Shown here piece by piece: positions 37,896 to 49,688 of a DNA stretch of 64,000 bases. The stretch covers positions 40,410,972-40,474,971 of the forward strand of contig NC_053047.1 in the NCBI RefSeq assembly GCF_003473485.1. Direction: 5' to 3'. A program made the position numbers and the translations under genes. The notes under the pieces were generated by a model. It worked only from the letters and a program-made list of their open reading frames with translations. It was not told the origin of the DNA and ran no database searches. This DNA comes from Medicago truncatula. Lineage: Eukaryota > Streptophyta > Magnoliopsida > Fabales > Fabaceae. The first letter of the stretch is position 1, and the number at the start of each line of letters is the position of its first letter.

Positions 37896-38324
37896 TTCTC
37901 TAAAAGTAAATGGGAGATGTTGTGTGTAGCGAAAAAATCATCCATGTCAAAGATTGGACACCATTTGGGATGACATTGTGGTGTCAATGTCATGTGACAT
38001 TGGACAACCACAATTGGACAAAAGATCTTATTCTCTCTTTAATATAATTTTTTTGTTTTTTGTTACTTTTTTTAAATAAAGGATGACACGTGACCCATTG
38101 TGATTGACCAATGTCATAACTCACACAATAATGTCATCCAAGTATTGTCCTCAAAAATTAAGGTGGTTGGTAATTGAAAATTAACATGCATCGATTTGTA
38201 TTGCATTGCTCTAAGTGAAATTAATCTAGGAGTTAGATGAAAATAGGGTGTCGGGCACCATATTGTCTTTCATGTTAATATCTTGACATCAAAATTCAAC
38301 ATAGTATGACATATAAAATAGTAG

Positions 38325-38402
38325 TTGTTCTCGCGAGTTTAACTCAGTTAGTAAATATAATGCATAAAATATATAAGGTTTAGAGTTCAAATCCCGAAAA
38401 AA
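38325..38402 (+). repeat. tRNA-related SINE-like fragment
   Basis: Contains box-A-like GAGTTTAACTCAGTTAGTA and, about 45 nt later, box-B-like GAGTTCAAATCCCG, followed by an A-rich tail. It does not fold as a tRNA. A similar fragment lies at 46830-46965. Confidence 0.45.
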
Positions 38403-38857
38403 ATATATAAATTATGAGTTAGAAAAAATGAGGTGTTTGATGTCAAAACAATAGAATAATTCAACTATTGAATTTCATTAAGAAATATGAGTGACTATTA
38501 AAATTTACTTGCATTATACCTAAATTTATTTTTTATATCTAATAAATTATCTCCCGTATTAACTTTAGGATTAATCTAACCAAGATATAACATTCTCAAT
38601 TGTTCATTAAATAAAAAAGTATTCTCAATCGTTAGGTTAGTCTAACAACTCAAGTTATGTGATAAATGATGTAGATGCTCAAGAAAATGTTTTCTTATGA
38701 ATTGGATTGTTCGTCAACAACAACAACTAAACATTCTCCCACTAAGTAAGGTTGGATTGTTCATCACGATTTCATATTTGTTAGATTAAAAAAATAGATG
38801 ATTGCAATTGAATCTAAATATTGATTGAACATGTGTGCGGAATCAACGTGTATGTGT

Positions 38858-39395
38858 ATTAGACATGGCAACAAACCCCGCCCCCGCAAGACCCGGCCGC
38901 CCCGCCCCGAATTTAAGAGGGAAAAACCGATTTAATTGGGTGCGGGTGTGGGGGAATTTAGAGTTTTAGTACGGGGGCGGGGTCGGATGCGGGGGATGCT
39001 TACATCCGCCCCGCACCCGCTTTTTAAAATTTTCTTTATTAAATTTTATAATCTTATTTTCATAAGCACCAACATATTTTAATATATTATTACTCTTTAG
39101 AAACATATTTATTTTTCTCTTTTGAAAAAGTTTATTAGATAAATAATTATTAATATAATTATTGTGTTTTTGTTACTATGGAAAAAATGAAAAAATATGC
39201 ATTTTTTAAATATTTTATAAAAAATAAAGTTTTCGCGGGTGGGGGTGGGGCCGGGAGATCCGTCCCCATTGGAGGCGGGGTTGGGTGTTCAATTTTCACC
39301 CCCGATATAGTTTGGGGGCGGGTGCATGGAAGCGGAGGCGGGGACGGGGGAGTGACTCAAACCCGCCCCCGATCAGCCCCGTTGCCATGTCTAAT
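38858..39395. mobile_element. GC-rich MITE
   Basis: Ends ATTAGACATGGCAAC and GTTGCCATGTCTAAT are perfect inverted repeats of 15 bp. The subterminal regions are extremely GC-rich (runs of CCCCGCCCC and GGGGGCGGG) around an AT-rich core. About 540 bp, no convincing coding sequence; the ORF at 39178-39456 is a by-product of GC-rich repeats. Confidence 0.85.
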
Positions 39396-40016
39396 GTATA
39401 TACATGATCCAAATCCTAACTCCTACTTCCTCCATTCCAAATCTTTATACAAGTAGTTTAAGACTTTTGCACATATATTATATTTTTAGGCAAATCTCAC
39501 ACATATTAAGTGTAGAGAAGTGGACATATTACGGATCCAAAATCACGCCTCAATATACCAAATATATATATATATATATATTAAAGGAAACATACCAAAT
39601 ATCTATACAACATTTATGATATGGCTTTTGTCAAAAAGTGCACTTACATAATTATATTTATCATTAATTATTATTATATAAAGTCTTATTTTCCAATGTA
39701 AAAAAACTATAAATATGTTATTACAACCAGCCTCGTAAAAACAAATCATCTTAAATTCTTTTTGTTTTTTTTTAAATCATCATAAATCTATTAAATTTAT
39801 AATTCAAGGAAAAAAAATCATTTTAAATTTTTTTAAACTTCCATTATGTTACTTAAAACCATAAAAATTTCGGAGTGGAGGAAATAACTTCATTAATTAA
39901 CATAGTATAGTGTTCAAATCATACTCTTCACATTTACCTCTTCCGGTCGTTGTTATAAATAAAGTAAATTTTAACTTGTGCCCTAAAAGTACATGATAAG
40001 AAATCAAAAGTAGAGA

Positions 40017-40277
40017 AATTATTGTGTAGGAACGAACCTAACCTATCATCCTTACAAACAACAAATTAAAACATGACACGTCGTTGTTTTTCCACCATGA
40101 ATGGTGTTGGTGGTGAATGGTGATGGAAGATCATGAACTAGTGGTGGTGGAGAGAGAGAGAGAAATGACTAGTTGATTTATTTTTTTATAATTATTTTAA
40201 AAGAAAACAACGACGTGTCATGTTTTAATTTGTTGTTTGTAAGGATGATATGTTAGGTTCGTTCCTACACAAGAATT
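40017..40277. mobile_element. MITE with terminal inverted repeats of about 70 bp
   Basis: The left arm (TTGTGTAGGAACGAACCTAA through CACGTCGTTGTTTT) and right arm are inverted copies with only a few mismatches over roughly 70 bp. The core has GGTGGTGG and a GA microsatellite. The flanks carry AAATT on both sides. Confidence 0.87.
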
Positions 40278-40386
40278 TCTTCCAAAAGTATAAATAAAAT
40301 CTTGAAAATTGTGTATTTAAATTTTGAAAACTTTAAATTTTATCTTTTTAACTTGTATATTTATTGATTAATTCCCTTTTAACTTC

Positions 40387-40415
40387 TTAACTTGTGCCCT
40401 TAGGGCACAAGTTAA
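40387..40415. repeat. Perfect inverted repeat, 14-bp arms
   Basis: TTAACTTGTGCCCT, one T, then AGGGCACAAGTTAA. A partial copy of the arm (TAACTTGTGCCCTAAAAG) lies at about 39972, on the other side of the MITE at 40017-40277, which suggests the ends of a larger element. Confidence 0.8.
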
Positions 40416-41339
40416 CATGATCCTATAAACAATAATATACATTTACATTTTAGATTCATTTAATGAATTAATCTAAAATATTGTTTTATACTTATAATAG
40501 TGACCAGATGGTGTATCTTAACACATTATCTTCTATTTGTTAAAATTCATATGAATCAATCAAATTTTGTTGATTGAATATAAATTTGATAAAACCCTTA
40601 TGAATTTTAATTGTCGAAATAGAGTATGTTGAGATATACATTAGAGATGTATTTCTAACATTACTCTAATTTATAATCCTATATTTTTTTTTGGTGTGAA
40701 TCAAACATTTTTTCATACAATCACAAAAACTAATCTATAAACCGAATAAATCGGTAAAGTGTCAAAAGCTTTCATCAAAAGATTTAACACCGTTATATTT
40801 ACACCATTAATTAAACTCGAAGAGATGATTTATTATGTGATCCAAAATTACAAAAAAACACCCTTTTAAGTTAATTAATTTAAAACTCAAATGAATTGAT
40901 AACTTTGATGAAAGAAGAAAACATCCATATGAATTTTAATTAACGAAATATAGTACGTTGAAATGTATATCAGAGATGTGTTTCTAACATTACTCTAATC
41001 TATAATATTATACTTTTGTTGTGTAAATCATACATTTTCACGTACAACCACAAAAACTAATCTTTAAGCCGGATAAAACTCTAAAGTGTCAAAAACTTCC
41101 ATCAAAAGATTTAACACACTTATATTTAAGTCATTGATTAAACTCGAATAGATTATTCATTATGTGATCCAATCTTACAAGAAAACATCCTTTTAAGTTA
41201 ATTAATTTAAAAGTACAATAAGTTGATAACTTTGATGAAAGAAAAAAAAAATCCAAATATATTTACAAGACAACCACAAAAACTAATCTTTAAGCCGAAT
41301 AATCCGGTAAAGTGTCAAAAGCTTTCATCAAATGATTTA

Positions 41340-41827
41340 GGGTTAAATATGTTTTTAGTCCCTATAAATATATCAACTTTTCGTTTTAATCTCTCTAAAA
41401 ATTTCCTTCAATTTTTAGTCCTCCAAAAATTTCCATCTTCATTTTTGGTCCCTCTTTTAAAGTAAACTCATATGTAGAATTTATATTTTTGAATAAAATT
41501 TTGCAAAAAAATTCATAATATTATAAAAATCTCTCCCAAAAATATTTAGAATTTTTTAACAAAACATGAATTTTTAAATTTTTGATGGTTAAAAATTCAT
41601 ATTAAATTTATGTTTTGTTAAAAAATTCTATTTTTTTTTGGGAAATATTTTTACAATATTCTACACATTTTTGCACAATTTCATTAAAAAAAAACTAAAA
41701 TCAACATAAAAATAGGGACCAAAAGTAGTGATTGAAAATTTTGCAAGGACTAAAAGTTGAAGGAAAATTTTAGAGAGACTAAAACGAAAAGCTGGTATAT
41801 TTATATGACCAAAAGCATATTTAACCC
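41340..41827. mobile_element. Mutator-type MITE with 9-bp target duplication
   Basis: The element starts GGGTTAAATATGTTTTTAGT and ends with the complement (AAAAGCATATTTAACCC), with inverted arms of about 120 bp. It is flanked by a perfect 9-bp direct repeat AATGATTTA (41331-41339 and 41828-41836), the length expected of Mutator superfamily insertions. It interrupts copy 3 of the local tandem repeat, which proves insertion. Confidence 0.9.
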
Positions 41828-41844
41828 AATGATTTAATACCGTT

Positions 41845-42045
41845 TTTTTTATTGAATAAACAAAAATGATATATATTAACAATGACAAGTAATCTCTTGA
41901 GCACAAATTATATCAAAGAAATCATAAAGAATATACCAAGTCATCACCTAAAGACAAATACAAATCAACCAATGTCTAAACAAACAAGTGGACTCGACCA
42001 CGAGTTCAAAAAACAAAACGAACTTTCTTAATTTAACTTGGTGTA
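41845..42045 (-). mobile_element. Short LINE 3'-tail insertion
   Basis: Plus-strand poly(T) followed by ATTGAATAAAC and ATATATTAACAATGACAAG resembles the 3' end of the LINE at 37290-37895. A 12-bp target duplication with one mismatch flanks it (TTTAATACCGTT at 41833-41844, TTTAACACCGTT at 42046-42057). The intact repeat copy at about 40785 reads TTTAACACCGTT, confirming the empty site. The element is 5'-truncated and non-coding. Confidence 0.75.
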
Positions 42046-42344
42046 TTTAACACCGTTGTATTTACGATATTGATCAAACTCGAAAATATGATTTATTATG
42101 TGATCCAAAATTACAAGAAAAAGTTAATTAATTTGAAAGTAGAATAAATTGATAACTTTGATGAAAGAAGAAAGAAAGTTCCAAATATATTATTTTATGC
42201 TTTCATCATCAACATCATGTGAATGAAGTTGCGTGGAGCCATTTTCCACTTTGTGTGACACTGTCCCTTCCTTCATTCACCTCACCACACCTCTTTCTAT
42301 GTTTTTTGGAACAGCTTTTGCTTCTTTATCACTCTGCAACACAA

Positions 42345-43409
42345 CATCATTTGTACTTGGAACCAAACCCATTTTTTCCCATTTTTCACTTTCATAATCC
42401 TTCTTAAATTTCATTGTCTCAACATAAATAAACATTAAACTATCCAAAAAACCAAACACCATCACTTGCTGTTTTTTCAAGCTTTGTACTTGTGTTCTAT
42501 TAGTTACAAAAGTCAATGCACTTATGCACCCCCTTTTTTTCTACACCTCCCATTTGGATCTGAATTTCTTCTAGCTCATTCTCATTGATGAAAGTGTCTC
42601 ATTGATGAAACTTCTCAAAATATTTCTGGGTTTTCACTAATTCATCGTAAAAACAAAATTTTTATGATTATTTTCATGAATTTCTCAAGTGGGTCATTTT
42701 TTCTTCTCATGGTTTTTTGAGGTTGGAGCTTCTGAAAAATAAAGGGTAAGTTTTGTTTCATGAAAACTATGAATTATAGCTTCTTTTTATGTGATTTTTG
42801 GATTTTAATATTTTTTTAGTGTGTTTTTGGTTTCATCAATTTTAAGAAAGAGTAACAAAAAGTGTATATTTTTGTTATATGCAAAAGAAAATATTTATAG
42901 AGAATCACACAAAAATAAAGGGTAAGTTTTTGATGAATATTAGGACTATATGAGATTAAAGTTTGAGTTTTTAGCATCATTTATAAGTTGGAGAATTACT
43001 TGCAGATCTCATATTCTTTCTTTGCATGCTGCTTTAAGAATCTAATTGGAAACATAAGCAAATTGTTAATGATTTATACTTTTTATAAGAAAATTTGAGT
43101 GCTAAATGATTTATACTTTTTGTTTGTTTCTTTCTAGGTGGGATTATTGTGTTGTTTTGATAGAGACTGATTAATTTAATGGTTTTTGTTTCAGTGGGAC
43201 AGACATGTATTATTTTTTGTCTAATGTAGACAAATTGTAAGATCCAAGAGGACAAGATCATGTAAGTATTCTATTTTCTCTAAGTGATTTTTAAATTGTA
43301 ATAAGAATTATTGTTTTGTTTTTGTTGTTATCTTGTTATATAATTGTATTTTTAGTTCCTAAGTTATTTTATGAAATTTCTGTGACAGAATATTTCTAAG
43401 GACTTAGTC
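42345..43409 (+). other. 5' leader region of the TRM-like gene
   Basis: The leader appears spliced. A first non-coding exon ends at 42745 (AAAG, then the donor GGTAAG), an exon 43195-43261 lies between a TTTCAG acceptor and GTAAGT donor, and the coding exon starts at about 43389 after TGTGACAG. An upstream copy of AAATAAAGGGTAAG near 42911 offers an alternative donor. The transcription start is not determined; the pyrimidine-rich stretch at 42219-42400 is probably promoter or leader. Confidence 0.55.
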
Positions 43410-46374
43410 ATGTATAAACCATTTGTGACATGTGATGATCCAAAAGGAGTTGTTGAGTGTGGAAGTATAAGGAGATATAGGTCAAATTCTCACAAAATGA
43501 AGGATAAGACAAAGAGCCGAAAGCCGGCCGAAAATTTAGAGACAAATAAACAAGACAAAGAAGAGAAGGTATCAAAAGGTTCTACAGAAAGAGATTTTGA
43601 TCCATCTTCTTTGCAGCTTGTGGAGGTATCTAGAGGTGCCGCAAAGTTGAACAACATGATTGAGTCGTGGTCTAGAGGTGTGAGGTACGATGGAAAATCC
43701 GATGATATCGCAAAGGATTTGTTAAAAGGTGCTCTTGATTTGCAAGAGTCTCTAGAGATGCTTCGACAGGTGCAAGAAGCTTCGAATAGTATGAGTCGAT
43801 CGAAGAGAAGACAAGAGGAGAAACATGAAAGAAGTAAAATTGATGCACATGTGAATGATGGAAATAGATCAACACATTCTAATCAATTTTTTGAACACAA
43901 TTCAGCTTATGGTTCTTCAAGTAGTTGTAGAGAGGAACTTAAGAAAGTGATTAAGGAGAGTTTGGTTCGACAAAATCTATTCCAAAGCACAAGTACTTCT
44001 GAAGGATTGGATTCAGCTTCAGCAGCATTCCCTTCTACAAGCTCAAGCCAATCATCTGTTGTTTGGTATGACAAACTTTCTGATTCTTCGTGTTCACCGA
44101 CTTTTCCAAGGAAGGAAAAAAGTACCAATCTTGTTGCAAAGTTGATGGGATTAGAACAATCCCCTTCAAGAACATTTCCATCTGTCATGCAAAAACAGTC
44201 TGAGAATCAAAAGATTGTGAATCAGAAGAGACCTGTGTTCGAGATTGACACACCGAAGTTAAGAAAGCATAGTTCAATATTTGAGAATCCAGAAAGAGAG
44301 AAGACACTAAGGGAAATTCTTGAAACTACTCATTTCAATGGATTGTTAAAGTGTAGTCCTATTAGAGAGCACAAGCTTCATAATCATGTCAATCATTCAA
44401 ATGATCTTCATTACAAACAGTTTGATGATTTACCACCGATTGTACTCATGAAACCTCGGCGCGCTTCGTATCAGGAATTCGTAGAAACGTACGAGCCGGT
44501 TCCTCGAGAAGAGTTTTCCTTTAGAAATCCAAAAGCAAAAGGAGCTCCTTCAAAAACCTTCAAACCAAGGGAGGGTTCAACTACCAATATGAGAAAAGAG
44601 ACGATGGAAGAAAGTCTATCCAAAAGGTTTATCAAAGAGGAGAGATCGAAGCGCGTCAACGAGTTTTTGGAATATGATGTGAAAGAAATCAAGGCTGTTG
44701 AAAACAAGAAGGTTCAAAAAGCTAGTCAAAGATCACAGGCAAGTGAAACAGTTGATGAAAAAGCTAAGGTAAAGAACATTACAATTCTCAGAAAACCAAT
44801 ACAAAAGGAGGTTTCAAAAGCTAAAGTTGTAGCGAAAGCTCAAGATCAAGGCGAAATCAGGTCTAGTAGTGAAAAGTTGAAAAAGCCGCGAAGTGTGTCG
44901 AGGATTGAGAAGAATGAGATTCCATCTAGAAAGAGCACTTCTTCAAATTCAAATACTGCCATCACAAAACCAAAGACACAAAAGGTTAATAGTTCAAAGG
45001 AGTTGAGAAAGAGTCAGATGAAGAAGCAAATATCTGTTGATTTGCCGGAAGCAGCTAAATCGATTGTAAGTGTTACTGTCATTTTTTTTTTCTCTATGGT
45101 ATGTAGTAGTGTTTGAAATTTGAACCGTCTTGGATAAAAGAGTTTGGCTTAGTAATCCTTCAATGAGTTTCAATACATTATTCTTGTGCACAGGATGAAA
45201 AATTAAAGCAAGAAGAAGGAATGAGTATCGATGTTTCTTGTAAAGATGATTGCGCTGAGATTAAAATAATCACTACAGTAACAGAAGATCTCATCATGGA
45301 GGATGAAGTAGACACCTATGCAAATAAGACTCGAGGTAATTTCTGAAACTGTAAATGGATCCACTTTGGCCCTGTTTGGATAAATAGTATAATTAAGAGT
45401 TTATAGCATAAGCGCTTACCATATAAGCTCTTATGTATATGCTATTTCTATAACAACAAAAAATTAAAATAAAGTCAAACTACTTTGAACACTCCATGGA
45501 AATACGCTGAAAATAGTCGAGAGCATTTCATAAGTTGTTTCTATAAGCATTTCATATGTCAGTAGATAAGCTCAAATAAATCAATCCAAACATGCCCTTT
45601 TTAGATGATTAGAAGCACACATATCATTACACGGAATAAATTGGAAGCTTAAGTGACTTATTTCACCCTTTTGCAGATAATTGCGAGGAGGGCCAGAATT
45701 CTTCGGTTGATGATGTTTTGATGCTAAATTATGAACATGAAAATGATACCATCCCTGCCGAGGAAGCTTGTGACACCACCGGCGTCAGTGAAACTTGTTT
45801 CAAGCACGACACAGACATTGCTGAAACCACCTGTATCAGTGGAACCGATTTCGAGCCAGACAAAGACACTTCTGAGCTGAAATATTTGCTTCTAACTAGC
45901 AAATCATTTATTGACCATGCAGATGAGTTTCTCAATCTTGATATCGATTATCCTAAGATCCTACCAAAGATTGAAACTAATGGAATAGCCAATACAAGAC
46001 TCTATTTGGATTGCGCGAACGAACTCGCCGAGAGAAAAAGCCTTCAAGAGTCATCACAATTAGTTCACCCCTTATTGCTAACTTGTGTAGGGAATTCAAG
46101 ATTGCAAATCTCTTTGAGCAGCTTGGTTGAAGAAGTTGACAATGCAATTGAGAAGCTTACATCTTACAGTGAAAATTCTGAGACTAAACTTATTTTGGAT
46201 AATATTTGTGCAATGTTGGAGAGAGATATGAAGTGCAACAATAGATTGATAAATGGAATGTGGAACTGTGGTTGGAGGCATGGATTTTCTTGTGATGAAG
46301 CTGAACAAGCGGTTAATGAAGTAGAAAACATGATTTTAGGTGGATTAATTGAGGAGATTATTGTAAATTTATGA
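43410..46374 (+). CDS. TRM-like (TON1-recruiting motif) / DUF3741-DUF4378 protein
   Basis: Three coding exons (43410-45065, 45194-45335, 45677-46374) join in frame: 2496 nt, 831 aa. The N-terminal region has LNNMIESWSRGVRYDGKSDD and AKDLLKGALDLQESLEML (residues about 78-115). Near residue 240 is NLVAKLMGLEQSP, the VAKLMGLE signature (DUF3741-associated) of this superfamily. The middle is Lys/Ser/Glu-rich and probably disordered. The C-terminal DUF4378 region (about 667-831) contains LVEEVDNAIEKL, WNCGWRHGFSCDEAEQAV and ends GLIEEIIVNL, resembling the C-terminal M2 motif by which TRM proteins bind TON1. In Arabidopsis, TRMs bring TON1/PP2A to cortical microtubules and affect cell shape and division plane. 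Exon 1 alone encodes 552 aa. The start is the first ATG after the last leader acceptor. Intron 2 holds a hAT-like MITE. Family is well supported; the exact TRM subgroup is not. Confidence 0.88.
45366..45601. mobile_element. MITE in intron 2 of the TRM-like gene
   Basis: The left end GGCCCTGTTTGGATAAATAG faces the right end AAATCAATCCAAACATGCCC, and internal ATAAGCGCTTA motifs are typical. Related scraps occur in RopGEF introns (about 15430-15530 and 15870-15955). Confidence 0.68.
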
Positions 46375-46411
46375 TTATATATTTTGAGACATTTTGGATA
46401 TACAGCCCTTA

Positions 46412-46618
46412 GTTATGGATCTGGGTTGTGTGCGAGAAACTGCACGCAATCAGCCACATCTAAACAGTCTAATCAGACAGGACAGATTTGAAGATCGGTA
46501 TTTTCGATTTTAAAAACAAAAATGCATTGAAATCTAGTTCTTCCGATCTTGATCGAATGGTCCTGATGTAGCTGACTACGTGCAGTCATACCGCACACGG
46601 TCCAAATCCCTTAGATAT
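46412..46618. mobile_element. MITE downstream of the TRM-like gene
   Basis: Inverted ends around GGATCTGGGTTGTGTGCGAG and CGCACACGGTCCAAATCC, with second-tier repeats GCACGCAATCAGCCACATC and GATGTAGCTGACTACGTGC and a core of GATCGGTATTTTCGATTTTA. Same superfamily as 12061-12166 and 16221-16415. Confidence 0.75.
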
Positions 46619-46829
46619 CAGCATCTTCACCTTGTATATAATAAGGACTAAGAAATTGACCACAGGAAGGATAGAAGAGTTGAACAAGTTGGCTGCAGAA
46701 GTTGCATAATTTTTCTATGAAAATATTTTTTATTCTATAACTCTCATACATTTGAATTTGATATATCTATAATGCATTATAATTCCAAGAGTTTGATCAC
46801 GGAATTGATAGGTATAGAAAAGCATACAT

Positions 46830-46965
46830 CAGTCCTCGTGGGCATAATTCAGTTAACGGAGACAATGCATTGTTATATGCAGGGATTAAGATTCGAACTC
46901 TGACACCTTACTTGTTCACTTTAAAAAGTAAACTATAGCCACTAGATTGTTTGGCAAAAAAATAC
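46830..46965 (+). repeat. tRNA-related SINE-like fragment
   Basis: GGCATAATTCAGTTAACGG resembles an RNA polymerase III box A, and AGATTCGAACTCTGACACC resembles box B about 45 nt later. A TATAGCCACTAGATTG block follows, as in widespread legume repeats. It cannot form a tRNA cloverleaf. Confidence 0.45.
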
Positions 46966-47256
46966 ATCATTAAAAATTAATATCTTAAATAAATCTCATG
47001 TATCTTAATCACATACATTACACACATCAAAAAGAAAAATAAATAACTTAATTGAATGAATGAAATACAAACAAAATTTTGTTGTGGATTGATTAATAAA
47101 CTTGAGATGGAAGAATATAAGATCTAAAAGCTCCACTTGATTAAAGTAGAGGATGTACACCCTTTCCCATTTGTCACACCCTTTCATAATGAAAAAACAG
47201 TTGGTTAATGATCATACATTGAACTTCAGCTCATGGAGAACAATCCACTAGTAAAA

Positions 47257-48253
47257 TCAAGAGGAGGCTCCCTTATAGATTAGAAATTTAAGGGTCTCAA
47301 GAGAAAAATATATAAAGGTCCCTGGTGTATGGCTAAAAAAGCACCCGAAATTGGAACCTACTACACATTGCCACCTACTTCCATAATTCTTATCAAACTC
47401 CTGAAAAACCAAACACAACCTTATTTAGTTATTAATCGGTAATCAAACCTAACTTCAAACTCAGAAAATAAAGAGGAATGATATGTGAGCATATCATCTG
47501 TACAACCAACAACTTATCTGCTATGTTTTAATATTTTTTGATTGATTTCGATTTACATGCTCATCACAATGTTATATGGTGTTGCGTTAGTTGTCCAATT
47601 TTGGTTGTATAAATAACACAACTCTAAAATAAATCAACATTAAAAACCATAGTCAAATGTTAGAATAATTTACCTCCTACACCATAAAAACCATGAATTT
47701 CCCTAATTACCCTTCATCCTATTTAATAAAAAAAATTATGTTTAAAAGCAACATTCAACGAACTCAACTTCGTCATACTGAAAATAGGTTTCGACAAGCT
47801 CAAAATTTGAATTTGTTCCCATGTTTAGGAATATTCAAATTCAACTTCGTTGGAATAGAAATAGGTTCTAACAAAGTTGAATTTGAGCTAGTCAGACTAA
47901 AAATAAGTTTTGATAAACTCAAATTTTAAATTTATCGAAACACGAGCGTGTTTCAGTATAATTGTATTTGAGTTTTTTGAAATCTCAACGAGTTCGAATA
48001 AGAGAGTTTTGTTTCTTGAAAATATTAGAGATGAATTTATGAGATTTCTTGAAAAAATTTATGAGATGAATTTAAGGGTATAGAATAAATTTTTCAAAGT
48101 GTTAAAGTAATGTACCTTCTTGATATAACCAGCAATTGATCTACAATCACACACATCATAGAGATCAAGGGCTTGAGAAGCATATGACATAGCTTGAATT
48201 TGCATCTTCAAAGGCATATCTGTTTCTTCCACCACACCTTTTCCTTCCAACAT
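47257..48253 (-). CDS. LC8-type dynein light chain
   Basis: Two exons on the minus strand (48116-48253 and 47257-47400) joined by a GT..AG intron encode 93 aa. Exon 1 gives MLEGKG, then DMPLKMQIQAMSYASQALDL and IAGYIKK. Exon 2 starts EFDKNYGSRWQCVVGSNFGC and continues FFSHTPGTFIYFSLETLKFL to IYKGASS. This is the whole LC8 fold, including the KxYGxxWQCVVGxxFG and THS/PGxFIYF signatures. LC8 is a dimeric hub that binds short linear motifs. Land plants lacking dynein motors retain it in other complexes, such as nuclear pore assemblies. The frame is open 34 codons further upstream, but MLEGK is the conserved family start. A TATATATA stretch lies about 75 bp upstream (48326-48333). The protein looks intact. 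Confidence 0.95.
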
Positions 48254-49372
48254 CTTATGTTGCTTTCTTTGAAAATCCACAAATGATAAATGATTTCTAG
48301 TTCTCTCAATTGTTATTGTTGTGTGTATATATACAAAAAAAATGTAGCTCATCATTCAACAATGATACACACTTAGTTCATTTTGAATTGAATGAATGAT
48401 TAAGGAATTTGGCAGCTTATGGAAAGTAGCACATAACCCGAATTTTTTTGATAAGGATATAGAATAAGCAAGTTTATCTAAAGTTTTCGAATTAATAATA
48501 CTAACTTTTTTGCTAATGTATGAAAAAGATTATTCGAAATTTTTTTTTCCTTCAAAGTGGAGCATGGTATTATTTTGACCAGTGGAGAAAGGGTTATGGT
48601 ATCATTAGTAAATACTATATCTTGACTCATTATTAAATCGTGCTTCATTGAGAATTTTATTAAGAAGAATTTTCGTTTCAATTCATGGACAAAAGAATTG
48701 ACCGGTGGTTGGAGGCTTTGAGCAGCCAAATATTGATGTTACCTTTTCTTATCTTAGTACAACTGTGAATTTGGTTAGTACTCCAGTCGATTACGAGGTA
48801 AATTTATTTTTGGTCATGTTTTATTAATAGGGTGACAAAACGTGTCAATCTATCATGTTTTGATCGATTGATCTATCAACTTGTCTAAAGTGGAACGAAC
48901 AAATTAGATAGATTGTCTCTCATTGTTCCTTGGGTTAAGCGGAACGAATCAACTTAAGTGATATGGTCTAAAACCTCAACTTTTGTTATTTTTGGTTTTA
49001 CTTGTCTTGAATAAAAAAGAAAAGAAAATGACCTCAAATGTTAAAACATCAAACAACACAATAAAATTTTGATAAAGTATGTAATAAGGGCAAAAGCCAT
49101 CTCAATTTGTTAAGAAAAATGTGGTATTCTGTCTAAGAATAATAATTGGAGTTGGAGAGCAAAAATCTGAGTTTATAAATACAAATAAAATGGTTCCATT
49201 AAAATATATTCATGAATCATTTTTTTTAATCGACATTAAAAGAGATACTTATATTTAACATCTAAGACTACCTGAATTCTCTACACTTTTAATATCGCTA
49301 AGATAATTTTTGAGCAATTTGAGAAGTGGGAATAGTAAAAATGAAATACTAAGCTGACATATGAGAAGCCTC
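48254..49372. other. Intergenic region between the dynein light chain and snoRNA promoter
   Basis: Holds the promoter of the leftward light-chain gene. No other gene or named repeat is evident. The transcription units on its two sides diverge. Confidence 0.45.
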
Positions 49373-49476
49373 TTGGGCCAAACTCAACCCGGTTACTATA
49401 CTCTTGAAATGCATTCATTCACGGCGCACCCTATGAACATTCTAGACAAAACCCTAAATTCAACTCTATAAAAATA
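49373..49476 (+). promoter_or_regulatory. Promoter of the snoRNA cluster: site II, telo-box, TATA
   Basis: TTGGGCCAA at 49373-49381 is a site II-type element (TGGGCC). AAACCCTAA at 49449-49457 is a telo-box. TATAAAAATA at 49467-49476 is a TATA box. Site II plus telo-box is the known promoter signature of plant snoRNA, ribosomal protein and ribosome-biogenesis genes. Spacing predicts a transcript starting near 49500 and running into the snoRNAs. Function is inferred from position and motif combination. Confidence 0.75.
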
Positions 49477-49688
49477 AACCCTCACATTCTCAATTTCAAT
49501 TCATTCTTAACCATGGTGTTTGATCCTCTCATATTATCATCTATTATATGATATGAAACCAATCATCCATTCTTCAATTACCATCTTGGTTTTCCAATTC
49601 CACTTTTTAGGATTTCGATTTTACTTTTGTAGTTTATTTTCAGCTTCGGTGTTTGTTTTAAACAATTTTTTTAACTGAAACATGAATT

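Larger units (their letters stand above)
40605..42190 (+). repeat. Tandem repeat of about 320 bp, three copies, with nested insertions
   Basis: Each unit contains CATTACTCTAAT, CACAAAAACTAATCT, GTGTCAAAAGCTTTCATCAA, a TTATGTGATCCAA block and TTGATAACTTTGATGAAAGA. Copy 1 is about 40605-40920 and copy 2 about 40921-41235. Copy 3 (41236-42190) is split by a MULE-type MITE (41340-41827) and a LINE tail (41845-42045). Confidence 0.82.

Noticed and set aside
38325-38402. tRNA gene
   Set aside because: Box A- and box B-like motifs exist, but no acceptor stem or anticodon arm can be drawn; better explained as a SINE-like fragment. The same applies to 46830-46965.
39178-39456. 92-aa Gly-rich ORF
   Set aside because: Arises from GGGGGCGGG runs of the GC-rich MITE.
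42219-42407. 62-aa ORF upstream of the TRM-like gene
   Set aside because: Pyrimidine-rich promoter or leader sequence; composition is not protein-like.
48254-48355. Longer dynein light chain start (34 extra residues)
   Set aside because: The upstream frame is open, but the conserved family N-terminus is MLEGK and the extension overlaps TATA-like sequence.
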